Origin: Paguma larvata
Lineage: Eukaryota; Chordata; Mammalia; Carnivora; Viverridae
Direction: 5' to 3'
Assembly: GCA_030068075.1 (NCBI GenBank)
Contig: CM057824.1
Location: 129,260,414-129,324,413 of the forward strand
Length of the DNA: 64,000 nt
Shown here: one piece after another, positions 1 through 11,982 of the stretch
Layout: every line of letters begins with the position of its first letter
How positions within the stretch are numbered: position 1 is the first letter of the stretch
Position numbers and translations under genes: made by a program
Notes under the pieces: model-generated
What the model was told of the DNA's origin: nothing
The model's database searches: none
What the model saw: only the letters and a program-made list of their open reading frames with translations

Positions 1-1589
1 CAAAAGTAGTGAAAAAATTCCTCCCTCATTAACGAGTCTGATGTGCTGATCTATTGAGAAAATTATAAATTTATTACACTCTTATTTTATATGCCTTCCA
101 GTGTGGTCCAAGCGATGGATTTTGAGCACTGTACATTTATCTATCATTATTGTTTTACGTTTAGGCTAATAAGACCCATTAAAATATGTAGTTATGTCAC
201 TTTCAATGACAAGCTACAGTGAAATTTTGTTTAAATAGAATTCCTAATATGATTAGTGTAATTTTCCTTATTACTGCTTCCCCATTATATATAAATTCCC
301 TTCAATTATAATTTAGCATATAATAATCACATTTTTCCTTTTCATCAACCTGTGTAAAGTTGAATTAATTTTCTGTTGTTGTTGTGTATATGTATTTTTT
401 TTAAGTTCTTAACAATGTTAATTTATCACAAATCACAACACGTTCATACACTTTATATTTTCTGTATTTTTCTATAGATATTTATATTCACAGTGATAAG
501 TGAGTGTAATGGAAAGTTTTAAAATATGTAATGAGTAATTATAGAGTATTAAATTTTATTTGCTAATTAAGTAATTTGTGCATTAAAATATTTTTCATTC
601 AAATTTTTTAAAATATGGAGATACAATAATTTGGGTCAGATCCAGATTAGTAAAGTTTGAAGCTTATATATTTTGAGAAGACTTTCTTTAAGGAAAAAGG
701 ATTCAAACTTATGAAAATAAAATTTTGGTGTGAAAGCAAATATTGTTTAGAATCATAAATGAAAGCAATAAATTACTACAATCTACCAAAATGCTTCCAT
801 AAAAATGCTTTCTGATTGCAACCAGCTCTCTTTCCTTACCTAGAATATTCTACAACTACAAGCAAAACCTAGTAATCACACGGACCTTCGACATACGAGA
901 CTCTGAATCTTAACCTTCTCTTCCTTCTTAGTATGTCTTCTCCTAATGATAAAGTCTAAAACAATCACCATTTTTATTTAAAAAGAGAAAACTAATTCCT
1001 CTCCATTTTGGATAAATGGAAATTTACTGTATATTCAAACGGAAATGTATTTCAGCCAATCTACCAAGGAAATATATAAGAAGAGAGTGGCTTTCAAATT
1101 GTTACTTAAACCCTTCCCCCTTTTATCTTCCTTGTTTGCACTTGATAGTCTTTACAGCCTTTTGTTTTCTACATTCTGTAACTATGATTTTGACGATAAA
1201 ATTAAACACACCCTTATTTTCTAATTCTTGTGTTAGCATATTGTCTTCTGTTCCAATTAAATATTAAATAACCATTAATGAATAATGTTATTAATATAGA
1301 TTTTGTTTTTAAATTAGATTTTGTTCTCCTATGCTTTTCAACACAAAAGAAGTACAAGTCTGAAACTGTCTGTTATGATTAAGACCAGAGCAGTGATAGC
1401 CATAAGAAATGAAATTCCTCAACAGAAAGCTGAGTAACTTATTTTTTGCACACTTTAGAGGAATTTTAATGTCATAACATATGTGCACATTTTAATTGTG
1501 AATGTTATTAGAATACGTAAAAATTATTGAATATGAATATGCTTGCACATTATATTAAATAAAGAAGTCAGTTAAAATAGATAACTACA
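1..1589. other. AT-rich unassigned DNA
   Basis: No gene, RNA or recognisable repeat was seen. The sequence is strongly AT-rich with frequent stops in all frames. The only frame above 80 codons (1016-1267) has no domain and no coding character. It is most likely neutral intergenic or intronic sequence. Confidence 0.6.
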
Positions 1590-1712
1590 GAGGCCCCTGA
1601 CTGGCTCAGTCTTAGGGTTGTGTTTTTGACCTCAGGGTTGTAAGTTTGAGCCCCAGGTTGGATGTAGAGATTACAAAAAATAAATAAACTTTAAAAAATA
1701 TTTAAAAATATA
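1590..1712 (+). mobile_element. Short-type CAN-SINE
   Basis: A tRNA-like head ('CTGACTGGCTCAGTCTTAGG', then 'TTTGAGCCCCAGGTTGG') is followed directly by a short 'GTAGAGATTAC' linker and an A-rich AATAAA tail. The CT-rich middle of the longer feliform copies is missing. This matches the short CAN-SINE class that ends in 'GTAGAGATTACTTAAAAATAAA'. It is diverged and no clear target duplication was found. Confidence 0.75.
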
Positions 1713-2586
1713 TAATTACATACTAAAAGTGTCACTTATGAAAAATCATTTATGACAATTTTCAAGAGTTAAGAATTTATAAGACATGATTTCACTTTGG
1801 TGCAATTATATTTAGAAAATATTTTTCTTTAATTTGCTATTACTTTAAGTCAACTATGGCAGTCTAGTATGCCAGCAATGAAGGAGCAGTCAAAAGTACT
1901 ATGATATTTCATTTTTAAAACATATTAATTATTTACATTTTAGTATTTATAGTAATATATTTTAAAACTGTAATTTATAATATAATTCTAAATAAAAATG
2001 GAGAACTCCAAAAATATTCTAAGTATGTAGACCTCCATGAACTCTGCCTGTATTCAGATACCATGTGGTATTTACCTTTCGGGAAGATATAAGAGATATA
2101 TATAAATAAATGATTCATTATATACTCAAGGTTGTAGGTATATGCCACATTAGTAAAACTATTTATTCTAGAATAACAATCACGTTTTACCTATGAAAAT
2201 AAATTTTTAATTTATTTTACCACAGAGACAATTATTCCTGAAAAATTTGTCTGAAAGTATTTAAGAAGAAAAACTAAGTCCTTAAATTTTCACCTTGTAT
2301 TAAGTTTTACTTAGCAAGTTAATCTTGGCAAGTACACATTCTAGAAAAAAAAAGAAAAAAAATGAGGAAATTTTACTCTTCACTAAATACAAATAATGTC
2401 CTCAGGGAATCATTTTCTCTCCCAAATAAAATGATTCATGCCATTTTTACACATAAAGCATATGTTTTATGTTTAATTTATTTTTAAGTTCTTCCTGAGT
2501 AATAAAAACAGTATAAAATTGATTTAGCATACATGCTATAATTATTAGAAAATAGCTATTGTGTGTTCAATATAGATTGAAGTCTA
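1713..2586. other. Unassigned AT-rich DNA
   Basis: No open frame, RNA or repeat family could be supported. An A-rich run lies near 2345-2362. Confidence 0.5.
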
Positions 2587-2699
2587 GGGGCACCTGGCTG
2601 GATCAGTCAGTAGAGTGGGCGAATCTTGATCTCAGGGTTGTGAGTTTGAGTCCCATATTAGGTGCAGAGATTTCTTAAAAATAAAATCTTTAAAAAAAT
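2587..2699 (+). mobile_element. Short-type CAN-SINE
   Basis: Second short CAN-SINE in the same orientation, about 1 kb from the first. The head begins 'GGGGCACCTGGCTGGATCAG', the B-box region reads 'GTTTGAGTCCCA', and the end reads 'GTGCAGAGATTTCTTAAAAATAAAATC'-like. It lacks the CT-rich segment. No confident target-site duplication. Confidence 0.8.
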
Positions 2700-2762
2700 A
2701 AGACAGCCTAAAAGAGAATCCAAATGCAAAGAAAAGGGAAAAATAATATCTTTTTAAGTTTC

Positions 2763-3160
2763 TGTATTAAGTTTGCTAGGTCTGTAAGCTACAAAAGAGT
2801 GACTTAAAGAACAGAAATTTACTCTCTCATGACTCTGATGGCTAGAAGTCCAAAATCAAGGTCATAGCAGAATTGATTCTTTCTGAGGGCTAGGGAAGGA
2901 TCTGTTCCAAGCTTCTTCTTGGCTTTTAGGTGGTCTTCCCCATGTATTTCTTTACATAGTCTTCCCTCTAAGATGCATGTCTGTCTGTATCCACATCTCC
3001 CCTTTTATAAGGACATCAGTCATAGTGGATTAGAACTCACACTAACTTATCTTAACTTGATTATATCTGTAAGTACCTGATCTGCAAATACATTCTGAAG
3101 TACTCTGAATAAGGACGCTAACATATTTGAGGGTGGAACTGGGAGGGGGTTTCCTTTGCA
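2763..3160 (-). mobile_element. MLT1-type LTR, antisense
   Basis: The plus strand reads as the reverse complement of an MLT1 (MaLR, ERVL-class) LTR. It starts 'TGTATTAAGTTTGCTAGG', followed by 'AACAGAAATTTACTCTCTCA', 'GGCTAGAAGTCCAAAATCAAGG' in part, 'CTTTTATAAGGACATCAGTC' and 'GATTAGAACTCACACTAA'. It is old, diverged and non-coding. No internal MaLR sequence adjoins it, so it is probably a solo LTR. Confidence 0.75.
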
Positions 3161-4880
3161 TAAATACAATATATACCAAAAGTTAAATATTTATACAGTG
3201 TTTATGTGTGTGTATGATAAAATGTAACATTTATTGTAACATTTATTTGGTGAAAATGGATCATACATACATTCATACACACATACTTAGGTCATTAATT
3301 TATATGCTTGAATGTGCATTAGTATGGTCGAAGACTTGTCAAGAAAACATGGTTTATAGAAAGAAAAAGCTAAATCATCTAGTGAAATGAATACTATTCA
3401 GAAGTTCAAAGTGTTCCTGAAATGAACACTATATTAGGATAAGACAGGCTAATAGATTTTAGTGGAAAGCTTCCAGTTTTAGAAATTATATTATATTAAA
3501 AAATAATCCCTTTAAGTCTAAAATCTATTAGATTTATTACTGTAGGTGATTTTAAAAGTTTTACCACAATGAACTTGGCAACTATATAGACTGGAATTAT
3601 TAGAAGTATAAAGCAGTATTATATCTGATCTGTTCAATTCATCTGCACCATATACCATTTGATTTTAGTAATATTATTTCAAAGGTATTTCAGGCAAAGT
3701 CATTTTTGAATTAATTCATAATTCTTTGACTTACAAATCACAGACTTAAACAGTCTGTTCTATTTCCTTAGAGGTAAAAGGAAGCAAATATCCCTATAAG
3801 ATGAGAGAGTCTAAAATTATTTTATTCGTAAGCACTATGAAAAAAATGTAATTTTTATTGAAATTTTGATATTGTGAGCTAAATAAAAACATGGTCTCAA
3901 AATGTTTGTTGATATATTTACAATAATTACACAATTTTCATTTCCTTTTAGAGTTTATAATACTTGAATTAAAATAGTACCACTTTTAAAAATATACAAT
4001 CTGAAATATTAATATTACTTATCAAAATAATTGTCAGCAATATAAACATTTTAAGTGTAATTAGTTTTTACATAAATTCAATTCTTCCCTTTTCCATGAA
4101 TCAGCACCATCTCTTTTGATTCTCTAAATTTCTAACTGTACGTGCAGACTTATGAAGTGTAAAATAGTTGATTTTGGACATATTCTCCCTTATTTTGAGC
4201 GATCAGTCCCCAGTTTGGGTATAAAATAGAAGGCTTATTCCCAGCAGCGGATGAGAACAACCTAGGACCTTATAATGAGATACAGTAATCCAAGGTTTTG
4301 TTCTTGAATTTTAACAAGTAGGCAAAGCTATAGTCTTATATTTAATCCCTAATTCAAGGATCCGTTTTCTACAATGCAACTGTGCAATTCACCTGCCAAG
4401 AAATCTCTGTATTAAATATAGACATGAGGAAACAATCAGATAAATGCAGAATGGGAAGCACTGAACAGGAAAACTTGCCTGGACTCTTCCAAAATTCAAG
4501 GTCCTAAAAAAATACAGAAATGTGTAACTGTTCCAGATTTAGAAAGAATATAGGAAAACAAATTATTGTCATGGAAGAATATTATTTGAAGCCTGAGAGA
4601 AAATTTACAGTGAGATATATTGTGGCAATTTGAAGTAAGAATTGTATAATTGACCATTTTATTATATTCATGTTAAATATCTTAATATTAATGTCGTTAC
4701 ATAGAAAAATGTTTTTCTTAGGAAATGTATATCAAAGTATTTAGTGATGAAGGATCAGATGTCTTTAAATTTCCTTTAAATAGCTTAGGGGGGAAAAAAG
4801 GAAAGATATTTACACAGATATGGAGAGTTGAAAATGTGATAAAATAGTAAAAATTAATTAACCTAAGTAAAAGGATTACT
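3161..4880. other. Unassigned AT-rich DNA
   Basis: About 1.7 kb with no coding frame above 60 codons and no repeat that I could name. Probably single-copy or very old decayed sequence. Confidence 0.5.
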
Positions 4881-4892
4881 GAGTTATACTAT

Positions 4893-6268
4893 TATTCTTG
4901 TTCTTAATTTTTTATTTTTATTTAAATTCCAGCTAATTGACATACAGTGCAATATTAGTTCCAGGTGTACAATATAGTGATTCAACACATCCATACATCA
5001 CCCGGTGCTCATCACAGCAAGTGCACTCCTTAATCCCCACCTCCCTTCTGGTAACCACCAGTTTGTTCTCTATAGGTAAGTCTGTTTCTTGGTTTGCCTC
5101 TCTCTCTCTCTTTTTTCCCTCCTTCAGTCATTTGTTTTGTTTCTTAAATTCCACATATGACTAAAATCATATGATATTTGTCTTACTTTGGCTTATTTTA
5201 TGTAGCATAATACACTCTAGCTCCAACCACATCTTTGCAAATGCCATGATTTCATTCTTTTTGACAGCTGAGTAATATTCCATTGTATATATTCCACATC
5301 TTTACCTACTCATCAATTGACACGTGAGGTGTTTCCATAATTTGGTAGACAATTCTGCTATAAACACTGGAGTGCGGGTAACCCTTTCAAGAAGTATTTT
5401 TTAATTCTTTGAGTAAATACCTAATAGTGCAATCGCTGGGTCATAAAGTAGTTCTATTTTTAACTTTTTCAGAAACCACCATACTATTTTCCAGAGTGGC
5501 TGCACCAGTTTGCATTCCCACCAACAGTACAAGAGGGTTGTCCTTTCTCCACATCCTTGCCAATTTCCATTGTTTCCTGAGTTGTTAATTTTAGCCACTC
5601 TGACCAATGTGAGGTGGTATCTCAATGTAGTTTTGATTTGTATTTCCCTAATGCCAGTAATGTTGAGTATCTTTTCTTGTGTCTGTTGACCATCTGGATG
5701 TCTTCTTTGGGAAAATTTCTATTCACGTCTTCTGCCATTTTTTAGTCATATTATTTGTTTTTGTGGTGTTGAGTTTTATGTCTTTTTTTAAAGTTTATTT
5801 ATTTTAAGAGACAGAGAGAGAGCCAGCAGGGGAGAGGCAGAGAGAGAGGGGGAAAAAAGAGACAATTCCAAGCAGGCTTCATGCTGTCAGCATAGAGCCC
5901 AATGTGGGGCTTGAACCCACAAAGCATGAGATCATGACCTGAGCAGACGTCAAGAGTCAGACACATAACGGACTGAGCTACCCAAATGTACCAAGTTTTA
6001 GAAGTTCTTTATATATTCTGGATACTGACCTTTTATCAGATAAATCATTTGCAAATATCTTCTTCCATTCTGTAGGTTTTCTCTTTTAGTTTTGTTGATT
6101 GTTTCTTTCACTATGCAGAAGCTTTTTATTTTAATGAAGGCCCAATAGTTCATTTTTGCTTTTGTTTCCCTTGCCTCTGGATACATATCTAGAAAAAAGT
6201 TGCTATGGCCAGTGTCAAAGAGGTTACTGCCCCTGTTGTCCTGTAGGATTTTTATGGTTTCAAGTTAA
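4893..6268 (-). mobile_element. 5'-truncated L1 (ORF2 end plus 3' UTR), antisense
   Basis: The minus strand carries the 3' part of a carnivoran L1. The 5401-5625 frame reads as the ORF2 C-terminal region, with '[13 protein letters not shown]', '[12 protein letters not shown]' and 'PAIALLGIY'. The 3' UTR lies at 4893-5150. The ends are flanked by 'GAGTTATACTAT' (4881-4892) and 'GAGTTGTACTAT' (6269-6280), an 11/12 target-site duplication, so this is one 5'-truncated insertion. A SINE later inserted near 5.8 kb. Frames are broken, so it is an inactive pseudogene. Confidence 0.92.
5781..5993 (-). mobile_element. CAN-SINE inserted in the L1
   Basis: Antisense SINE: T-rich tail first, then a GA-rich segment, then the reverse of the tRNA-like head ending 'CTGAGCTACCCAAATGTACC'. 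The L1 reads on across it, and 'AGTTTTA' occurs at both junctions (5772-5778 and 5994-6000). The SINE is therefore younger than the L1. Confidence 0.9.
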
Positions 6269-6280
6269 GAGTTGTACTAT

Positions 6281-6683
6281 ATTTTAAACTCTCTGCCATT
6301 TTAAACATTTAAAATTACAACAATTTCCATAGAGTGCATTTACATATGAAAATTGGGACACTCCAGTTTTTGTAAGAACTGAGATACAGAAAAATATACT
6401 TTATATACTTTATTAGTGCTTATGAAGTATATACTTATATATTATTTATATAATTTGCACTTTAATGTTAGATTCACTAATGATATAGTACAGATAGTAA
6501 AGGTAGAATTAATATATAACAAGTAATTATACTTCCTTTTATTTGTTTGAAAAATAAGGTTTAACACGTACTTCTAAGAATAATGTATTCTTAATAAATA
6601 TTTAATAGCAATATACTTGTCTTTTGTTTTGATTTTGTTTTACCTTATATTTTATTTCTTCTAGTCATATGAACCTTTACGAT
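6281..6683. other. Unassigned AT-rich DNA
   Basis: Nothing recognisable between the L1 and the next SINE. Confidence 0.5.
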
Positions 6684-6697
6684 ATTTGTCAGTTTCA

Positions 6698-6925
6698 TGG
6701 GCGACTGGCTGGCTTAGTTGGTTGAGCAACCGACTCTTGATTTCAGCTGGGGTCATGATCTAACAGTTTCTGAGAGCAAACCCTGTGTTGGGTACCATGC
6801 TGACAAGCATGGAGTCTGCTTGGGATTCTCTCTCTTCCTCTCTCTACCCTTCCCCCAGTCATGCTCTCATGCACTCTCTCAAAGTAAATACGTAAACTTT
6901 AAAAAATATGTATAAAAAATAAAAC
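6698..6925 (+). mobile_element. CAN-SINE
   Basis: Sense feliform SINE with tRNA-like head, CT-rich segment and A-rich end. It is flanked by a perfect 14-bp duplication, 'ATTTGTCAGTTTCA', at 6684-6697 and 6926-6939. The body is moderately diverged, including changes in the B-box area. The short frame crossing it is not a gene. Confidence 0.92.
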
Positions 6926-6939
6926 ATTTGTCAGTTTCA

Positions 6940-7615
6940 ATTTTTCATAATTCATAAGCAAGGGACACGAGTAATTTGGTTTGATCCAGGCTTGAGAAAC
7001 TTGAGCATATTTCAGCGAAATATTAAATTCCAGGATGAAATTAGAAAAAACTTAAAAGATTACATAATCAAAGATTATTAACTAAATTTGAGTTGAAATG
7101 GCACATTTAATTAATGATATTAAGCATTGTATTATTTTAACTTCTTTATCCATAGTAATGCAAACTAAGTAGTGAAAACAAAAATATTTATTTGTATATT
7201 TGAATATTTTTAAATAAGGAAATTGGTGGATGTATGCTAAAAATTTATACCAGTTGTATGCCACATCAATAAGATATTATATTAAAATTTATAAAATTAA
7301 ACATAGATCCTGGAAGTATAGGAAATCTATTTTTAAAATTTCTTATTTCTTAATTACATTTTCTCTATGTGTACTCAAATATTATACTGAATTGGTTGGC
7401 AATTTAACTTTACATTATGCATTTTAAAATGACATCTACTTTGCACTGATGTTCCAAGTGGATGAAAAGAAAATGAGAAATAAATGAACACTCACATTTT
7501 TAGGCGATCATGATAATTCTATTTCAATTGCTATACAAATAACAGAAGTTAAATTTATCCTAAAATTTGAGTTGGAGATGTCAAATATCATTTGGGAAAT
7601 AAATTACACAAAGAC
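6940..7615. other. Unassigned AT-rich DNA
   Basis: No supported feature. Overlapping short frames on both strands reflect base composition only. Confidence 0.5.
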
Positions 7616-7666
7616 CATCTCTCTCCCTCTCTCTGTCTCTCTCTATCTCTCGCTCAGTCTCACAAG

Positions 7667-7702
<36 letters not shown>
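7616..7702 (+). repeat. Composite (CT)n-(CA)n microsatellite
   Basis: An interrupted pyrimidine tract of CTCTCC and TCTCTG units is followed by an almost pure (CA) run of about 16 units at 7670-7701. It has the usual form of a polymorphic mammalian dinucleotide locus. Confidence 0.95.
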
Positions 7703-7704
<2 letters not shown>

Positions 7705-8025
7705 ACAGAATCTATGATAGAACATGGAACATAAAAAAAGAAAACATAATTTACATTGTACTGTCAATTTTTGCTACTTCAGCTTACAATATGTTTATTG
7801 GATACAGTATAACTCCTTCTGGAATATTTATATGTTCCTACTAAATTAATAGTTTGATAACTTCCAGTCCTATTTAAAAGCATGCATATGCAACTTGAGT
7901 TCAGTTTCCATTCATGTGACTTAGTATTCTCGAGTTATTTCAAACATCAAAAACGGAATACAAAATTAAATTTCTTTTGCATACAATTCCTTACTACATC
8001 CTCCATGTACTCAAGTTGTTTTCTC

Positions 8026-8220
8026 TTAAGTTTATTTTGAGAGAGAGAGAGAGAGAGAGAGCAGGGGAGGGGCACAGAGAGGGAGAGAGAGAATGTCAAG
8101 CAGACTCGGCGCCTTCAGCACAGAGCCCAACACGGGGCTCGAACTCATTAACCATAAGATCATAACCTGGGCCAAAATCGAGACACAGATGCTCAACCAA
8201 CAGAACCACCCAGGTGCCCC
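8026..8220 (-). mobile_element. CAN-SINE
   Basis: Antisense SINE whose GA-rich part has expanded into a (GA)n run at about 8039-8061. The B-box complement 'GGGGCTCGAAC' is intact, and the head ends 'CCACCCAGGTGCCCC'. The flanks ('ACTCAAGTTGTTTTCT' and 'CCTCAGTTAGTTTTTT') are imperfectly alike and may be a decayed target duplication. Confidence 0.9.
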
Positions 8221-9094
8221 ATACCTCAGTTAGTTTTTTTTAGGTAATTTCTATTTACCAGAGTCCCAAGCCATAAATTTCAGAATTCTTATCATTAGAG
8301 TGAATGTGCTATATGATTATTTAAGCCATGGCCTAAAAGTGTTCTACCTTTTCAAGCTGTCTGTTAAAGTCTGGCATAAATATTTTCAACTAGTCCCAGC
8401 TGCTTCGAAGAAATTGCTGTCTATAGATAGGGGAGACAGAAGAATAATTACATTTACCTTAACTTCATTGAACTTTATTCCAGCTTCTGATCAAATCCTC
8501 ATAAAATCTCCATTGAAGCCTACATTCTTTTCCTTAACTATCTTGCAAGGTCACAGAGTAGAATAAATTTTCTGACAATCCAAGTTATGGAATTCAGAGT
8601 AGAAAATGAAGATAAAGTAGAAACTCCAGGAATAATGCAAGATGGCAAAGTTATTACATGTTAGTCATCCATCTAATCAGAGAATGACTGATTGCTAAAC
8701 CATGAGTTATTGAGAGTGAGATGAAATAAGAGAGATCACCAAGAAATCTCAAAGTAAATGAAATCTGAGGAGGGCTTTATTGAAGAAGTAGAAAGATTTT
8801 TGCAGATAGAGATGAGCTAATGGTATATTGGGTCAAGAAACAAATGAGCGAACTCCAGAGTAAGGATGAGTATGTTATAAAGAGGGAACAGTAGGATCTT
8901 TTCCCAACTATACTGGATGGCCTATTGTGTAGAAATATTGGAAATTAATATGAAAGGTATAATATGAAACTAACATGAAATATGTCCTTGCTTTGTGAAT
9001 AATGATAATCAGAAAGAGGACTTTGCATAAAATTAATTATTTATAGCTTTTCTTACTGAACTGAGGCATTTTCAGGAATAAATAACTTTTATTT
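8221..9094. other. Unassigned DNA
   Basis: The 88-codon plus-strand frame at 8300-8566 is the longest in this stretch. It has no recognisable domain, so I treat it as chance. Confidence 0.45.
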
Positions 9095-9190
9095 GCCTTC
9101 ATATCCCCAGAAAAGCATAATGCCTGAGGCAAAATAAATAGGCAGTAAATAGCAGGGAATGAAATAATGAAGAGGTGAATTAAGAAATAA
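9095..9190 (+). mobile_element. Possible L2 3' end
   Basis: The pattern 'CATATCCCCAGAAAAGCATAATGCCTGAGGCA', read in part, followed by AATAAATAGG-like and GAATGAAATAATGAA motifs, resembles the conserved 3' end of LINE-2 ('CCCAGCA...TGCCTGGCACA...AATAAATG...GAATGAATGAA'). It is short and diverged, and could be coincidental. Confidence 0.4.
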
Positions 9191-9723
9191 ATGTAGAGGC
9201 AAATAAATGTTTAAGATAAAATACTTTGGAATGTTTATTCCAAGAGCAGTAGGATCTTTTAATAATTCTGAAAACTGCCTAAATGTGTGGAAAGAAAGTG
9301 CAAATTTAACCTAACTTGGAAATTAGGTATATATGAATCAACAATACTACAACCTCATAAAAATCGTGAGAAGCACCATTGTCATTTCTAAACTTTTAAG
9401 GTTTCGAGAGTGATTAACAGTTACAAGTTTATTTTAGTATTTGGCTTTCTATTGTGGCTTAGCATTCTGTACCTTATCTTTCTTAAATGGACCATTTTGA
9501 GTAGATTCTTAAAATATTAAGATAATTATCAATACTTTCTCTGATATTTGAAAATACCATGGCGTACAAAATTATAATGAGACAAAGAATGTTAAACCTG
9601 GGCACTGAACACAATAGCACTGGGAATTACACCATCACTGAACACTTCTCTGTATTTTCTTTGTCCCTAAGGGAAGAAATGAAAACGGCATTCAGATTGC
9701 TTTATTTAAATCAAATTAGAATA

Positions 9724-9954
9724 GGGGCGCCTGGGTGGTTCAGTTGGTTGAGCGGCCGACTTCGGCTCAGGTCATGATCTCATGGTCTGTGAGTTCGAGC
9801 CCCGCGTCGGGCTCTGTGCTGATGGCTCAGAGCCTGGGGCCTGCTTCAGATTCTGTATCTCCCTCTCTCTCTCTGCCCTTACCTTGCTCACGATCTGTCT
9901 CTATGTCTCTCAAAAATATTAAAAAAATAAAAACTTAAAAAAAATTAAAAAAAT
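9724..9954 (+). mobile_element. Young feliform CAN-SINE
   Basis: Near-consensus copy: head 'GGGGCGCCTGGGTGGTTCAG', intact B box 'GTTCGAGCCCC', 'GCGTCGGGCTCTGTGCTGA', a CT-rich segment and a long A-rich tail. A perfect 16-bp duplication, 'AAATCAAATTAGAATA', lies at 9708-9723 and 9955-9970. Both point to recent insertion. Confidence 0.96.
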
Positions 9955-9970
9955 AAATCAAATTAGAATA

Positions 9971-10769
9971 TAATTGTAGTTTTGAAACTTTGGGTTTGTT
10001 GTCGAAGATCCTAGAAGAGAAGTTGAAGAAAATAATACTTAATTCCTTCATTGTACCTCAGATCTTCGTAAAATGAAGCAAATGTTGTATAAAATTGTGT
10101 ATGTTCTCTTAAAGAATCAAAGTGAGAAGCCTCCAATGATGAAGACATTAAAAAACAATGGATGCTGCAATTTTATCATTGTTTATGTTTAGTTTTTGAG
10201 GCTTGTTACTCTAACCCACTGCAGAATAAGTCAAGCACCATATTCTTTACTGATTCTTTGTGAGTGAGAATATACAAATTAAATCTTCAAAAAATAAACA
10301 ATAACCATCAAATTCATGAACATGTATTTAAGAGTGTTTAAAGAAATGATTATAGATATGAATAGTTAGCTACCTCCACAATGAATTTGTATGCTTTAAA
10401 TCAGTGTTTTTATAATTTTTATTTTTCTATCTAAATAAAAGTAATCTCAATCTTTGATAAATTATTGCAGAATTTGGTGCATATGTGACATTTTAGAGTA
10501 ACTATATATGATATACAATAATTGCGGAAATGAGGATTTAGTGTAGATTTGCAAATACAGGCACACACACTGATTTAAGTTTATGTGTTCATATACTTAT
10601 GCATAGATATATATGGCTCTGGCTTTATCTCTTGAGAGAGTCTAAAAGCAACAATAGTCCAGCAGTTTCAAGTCTAGCTATTGTCTACATCTTGACTTCT
10701 ATAAGGCATTTTCCACACACAGGAAGGCTTCTTGGAGGAATGACGGATTCTAAGCCTTGTGCCAGAAAA
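9971..10769. other. Unassigned DNA
   Basis: No gene or named repeat found. AT-rich with short frames only. Confidence 0.45.
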
Positions 10770-10802
10770 GTACAAAATGATACTGGAAACATCATTTTGT
10801 AC
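10770..10802. repeat. Perfect 12-bp inverted repeat
   Basis: 'GTACAAAATGAT' and its exact complement 'ATCATTTTGTAC' are separated by nine bases ('ACTGGAAAC'), giving a perfect hairpin. No T-run follows it and it lies in no recognised element. Function unknown. Confidence 0.85.
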
Positions 10803-10818
10803 CAGATAGCAAGGATAT

Positions 10819-10917
10819 GCTAAAGGAAAGAAGAGAGAAAGAAGGAAGAAAAGAAAAAAAGAAAGAAAAAAAGAAAGAAAGAATGAAAGAAAGAGAAAGA
10901 AAGAAAAAAAAAGAAAT
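10819..10917 (+). repeat. Purine-rich (GAAA)n-like tract
   Basis: About 100 bases of GAAA, GGAA and AAAG units with no pyrimidines except one T. The antisense frame full of phenylalanine and leucine that crosses it is a product of the repeat. Confidence 0.95.
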
Positions 10918-11770
10918 AACGGAATATGTTGAAAGGACACAGAAGCTTGCACTAGCCAAATTACGAACAATTTGAGTTTCAAGATAAATAATTGAGGCAA
11001 CAAATTAGAATTCACTGAATAAAACAGAAAGCAATGTGTCCATCAACATATAAATGAATAAAAAATAAAGAAATATGTGGAAACTTTTGTAAAGAAAAAC
11101 ATATTTATGTAGTTTCAAAATATTTCTATATAAATAATTAATTTTAGAAAGAAAAAAATAGTGACTATCTAATGAAAAATCCTAGCAGACGTTACTGTAA
11201 TCCAGTGATCTAAGTGAACATTATCAGTAATGGAACAATTTGAAATTGTGTGCCATCTGATAGAATATGTTCAGAAGATTTCAACATCACGTTTAGGGTA
11301 TTCATGCAAAGGTGCATAACCTGAAACTACTCACTAAGAAACACTATGTAAGGGATAAACATAAAAAAAAAGACATAAATTAAGTTGTGTCTGTCATGGA
11401 AATCAAGATAAGCTTAAGAAGTTCATGACTGATCGACTTTGTGATCAAGACATTATTGTTACAATTGTCAAACTAGATAGAAATGTGTGAATTATCTAGT
11501 AATAACGTGTTGACGTTAATTTTTTGTCTTAGATGATCATATCATAATAGGTGATTACATTATACAGGCAAATGTTCTTTAAAACACAAAATTTATAGTA
11601 ATCTATTTGAGGCATCAGATCTTCAACTTATTTTCACAAATATTTAGGGGAAAAGAGTTCTTTTTACTGTAATTCTAAGATCTCTGTAGTTTGTGTTTAT
11701 TTAAGAAATACCACAATTCTATGTTTACATCATTTGCCATATTTTGAAGTTCTATGATTTTGTAGTCTTA
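10918..11770. other. Unassigned AT-rich DNA
   Basis: No supported feature. Confidence 0.45.
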
Positions 11771-11826
11771 AGAGTTACCAAGAACATATAAAAGGTGTAA
11801 GTCAACCTCCCCTTGTCTTTCAGAAA

Positions 11827-11982
11827 ATGATATCCACCAGCCAAAAGCCACGAAGGGTCAAGTACAAGGAATGGGATAAATTAAAAGTAGACTTAGGCTT
11901 ACCGAAACTGAAAGGTCCTCCTGACCAACACCCAATTGGATTAAGCCGATCACCTATTCATTCTGTCTGCCTCACAGAGTAA
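11827..11982 (+). other. Candidate 51-codon open frame or terminal exon
   Basis: An ATG opens a 51-codon frame ending in TAA. It reads MISTSQKPRRVKYKEW at the start and PIHSVCLTE at the end. Just upstream is a pyrimidine-rich tract ending in AG ('CCTCCCCTTGTCTTTCAG' at about 11806-11823), which looks like a splice acceptor. The reading frame stays open upstream of the ATG for about 20 more codons. Base composition is less AT-biased than the surroundings. I do not recognise the peptide. It may be a real last exon, a pseudogene fragment or chance. Confidence 0.25.

Noticed and set aside
5401..5625. 74-codon minus-strand protein frame as a gene
   Set aside because: It is the C-terminal part of a dead L1 ORF2.
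9735..9938. Open frames of 60-90 codons rich in 'MAQSVKHPTSAQ' or similar, found at many places
   Set aside because: They are translations of the feliform SINE in one orientation and recur at every copy. The SINE is not protein-coding.
10674..11015. Antisense 113-codon frame with long Phe/Leu/Ser runs
   Set aside because: It is the translation of the GAAA-type purine tract in reverse.
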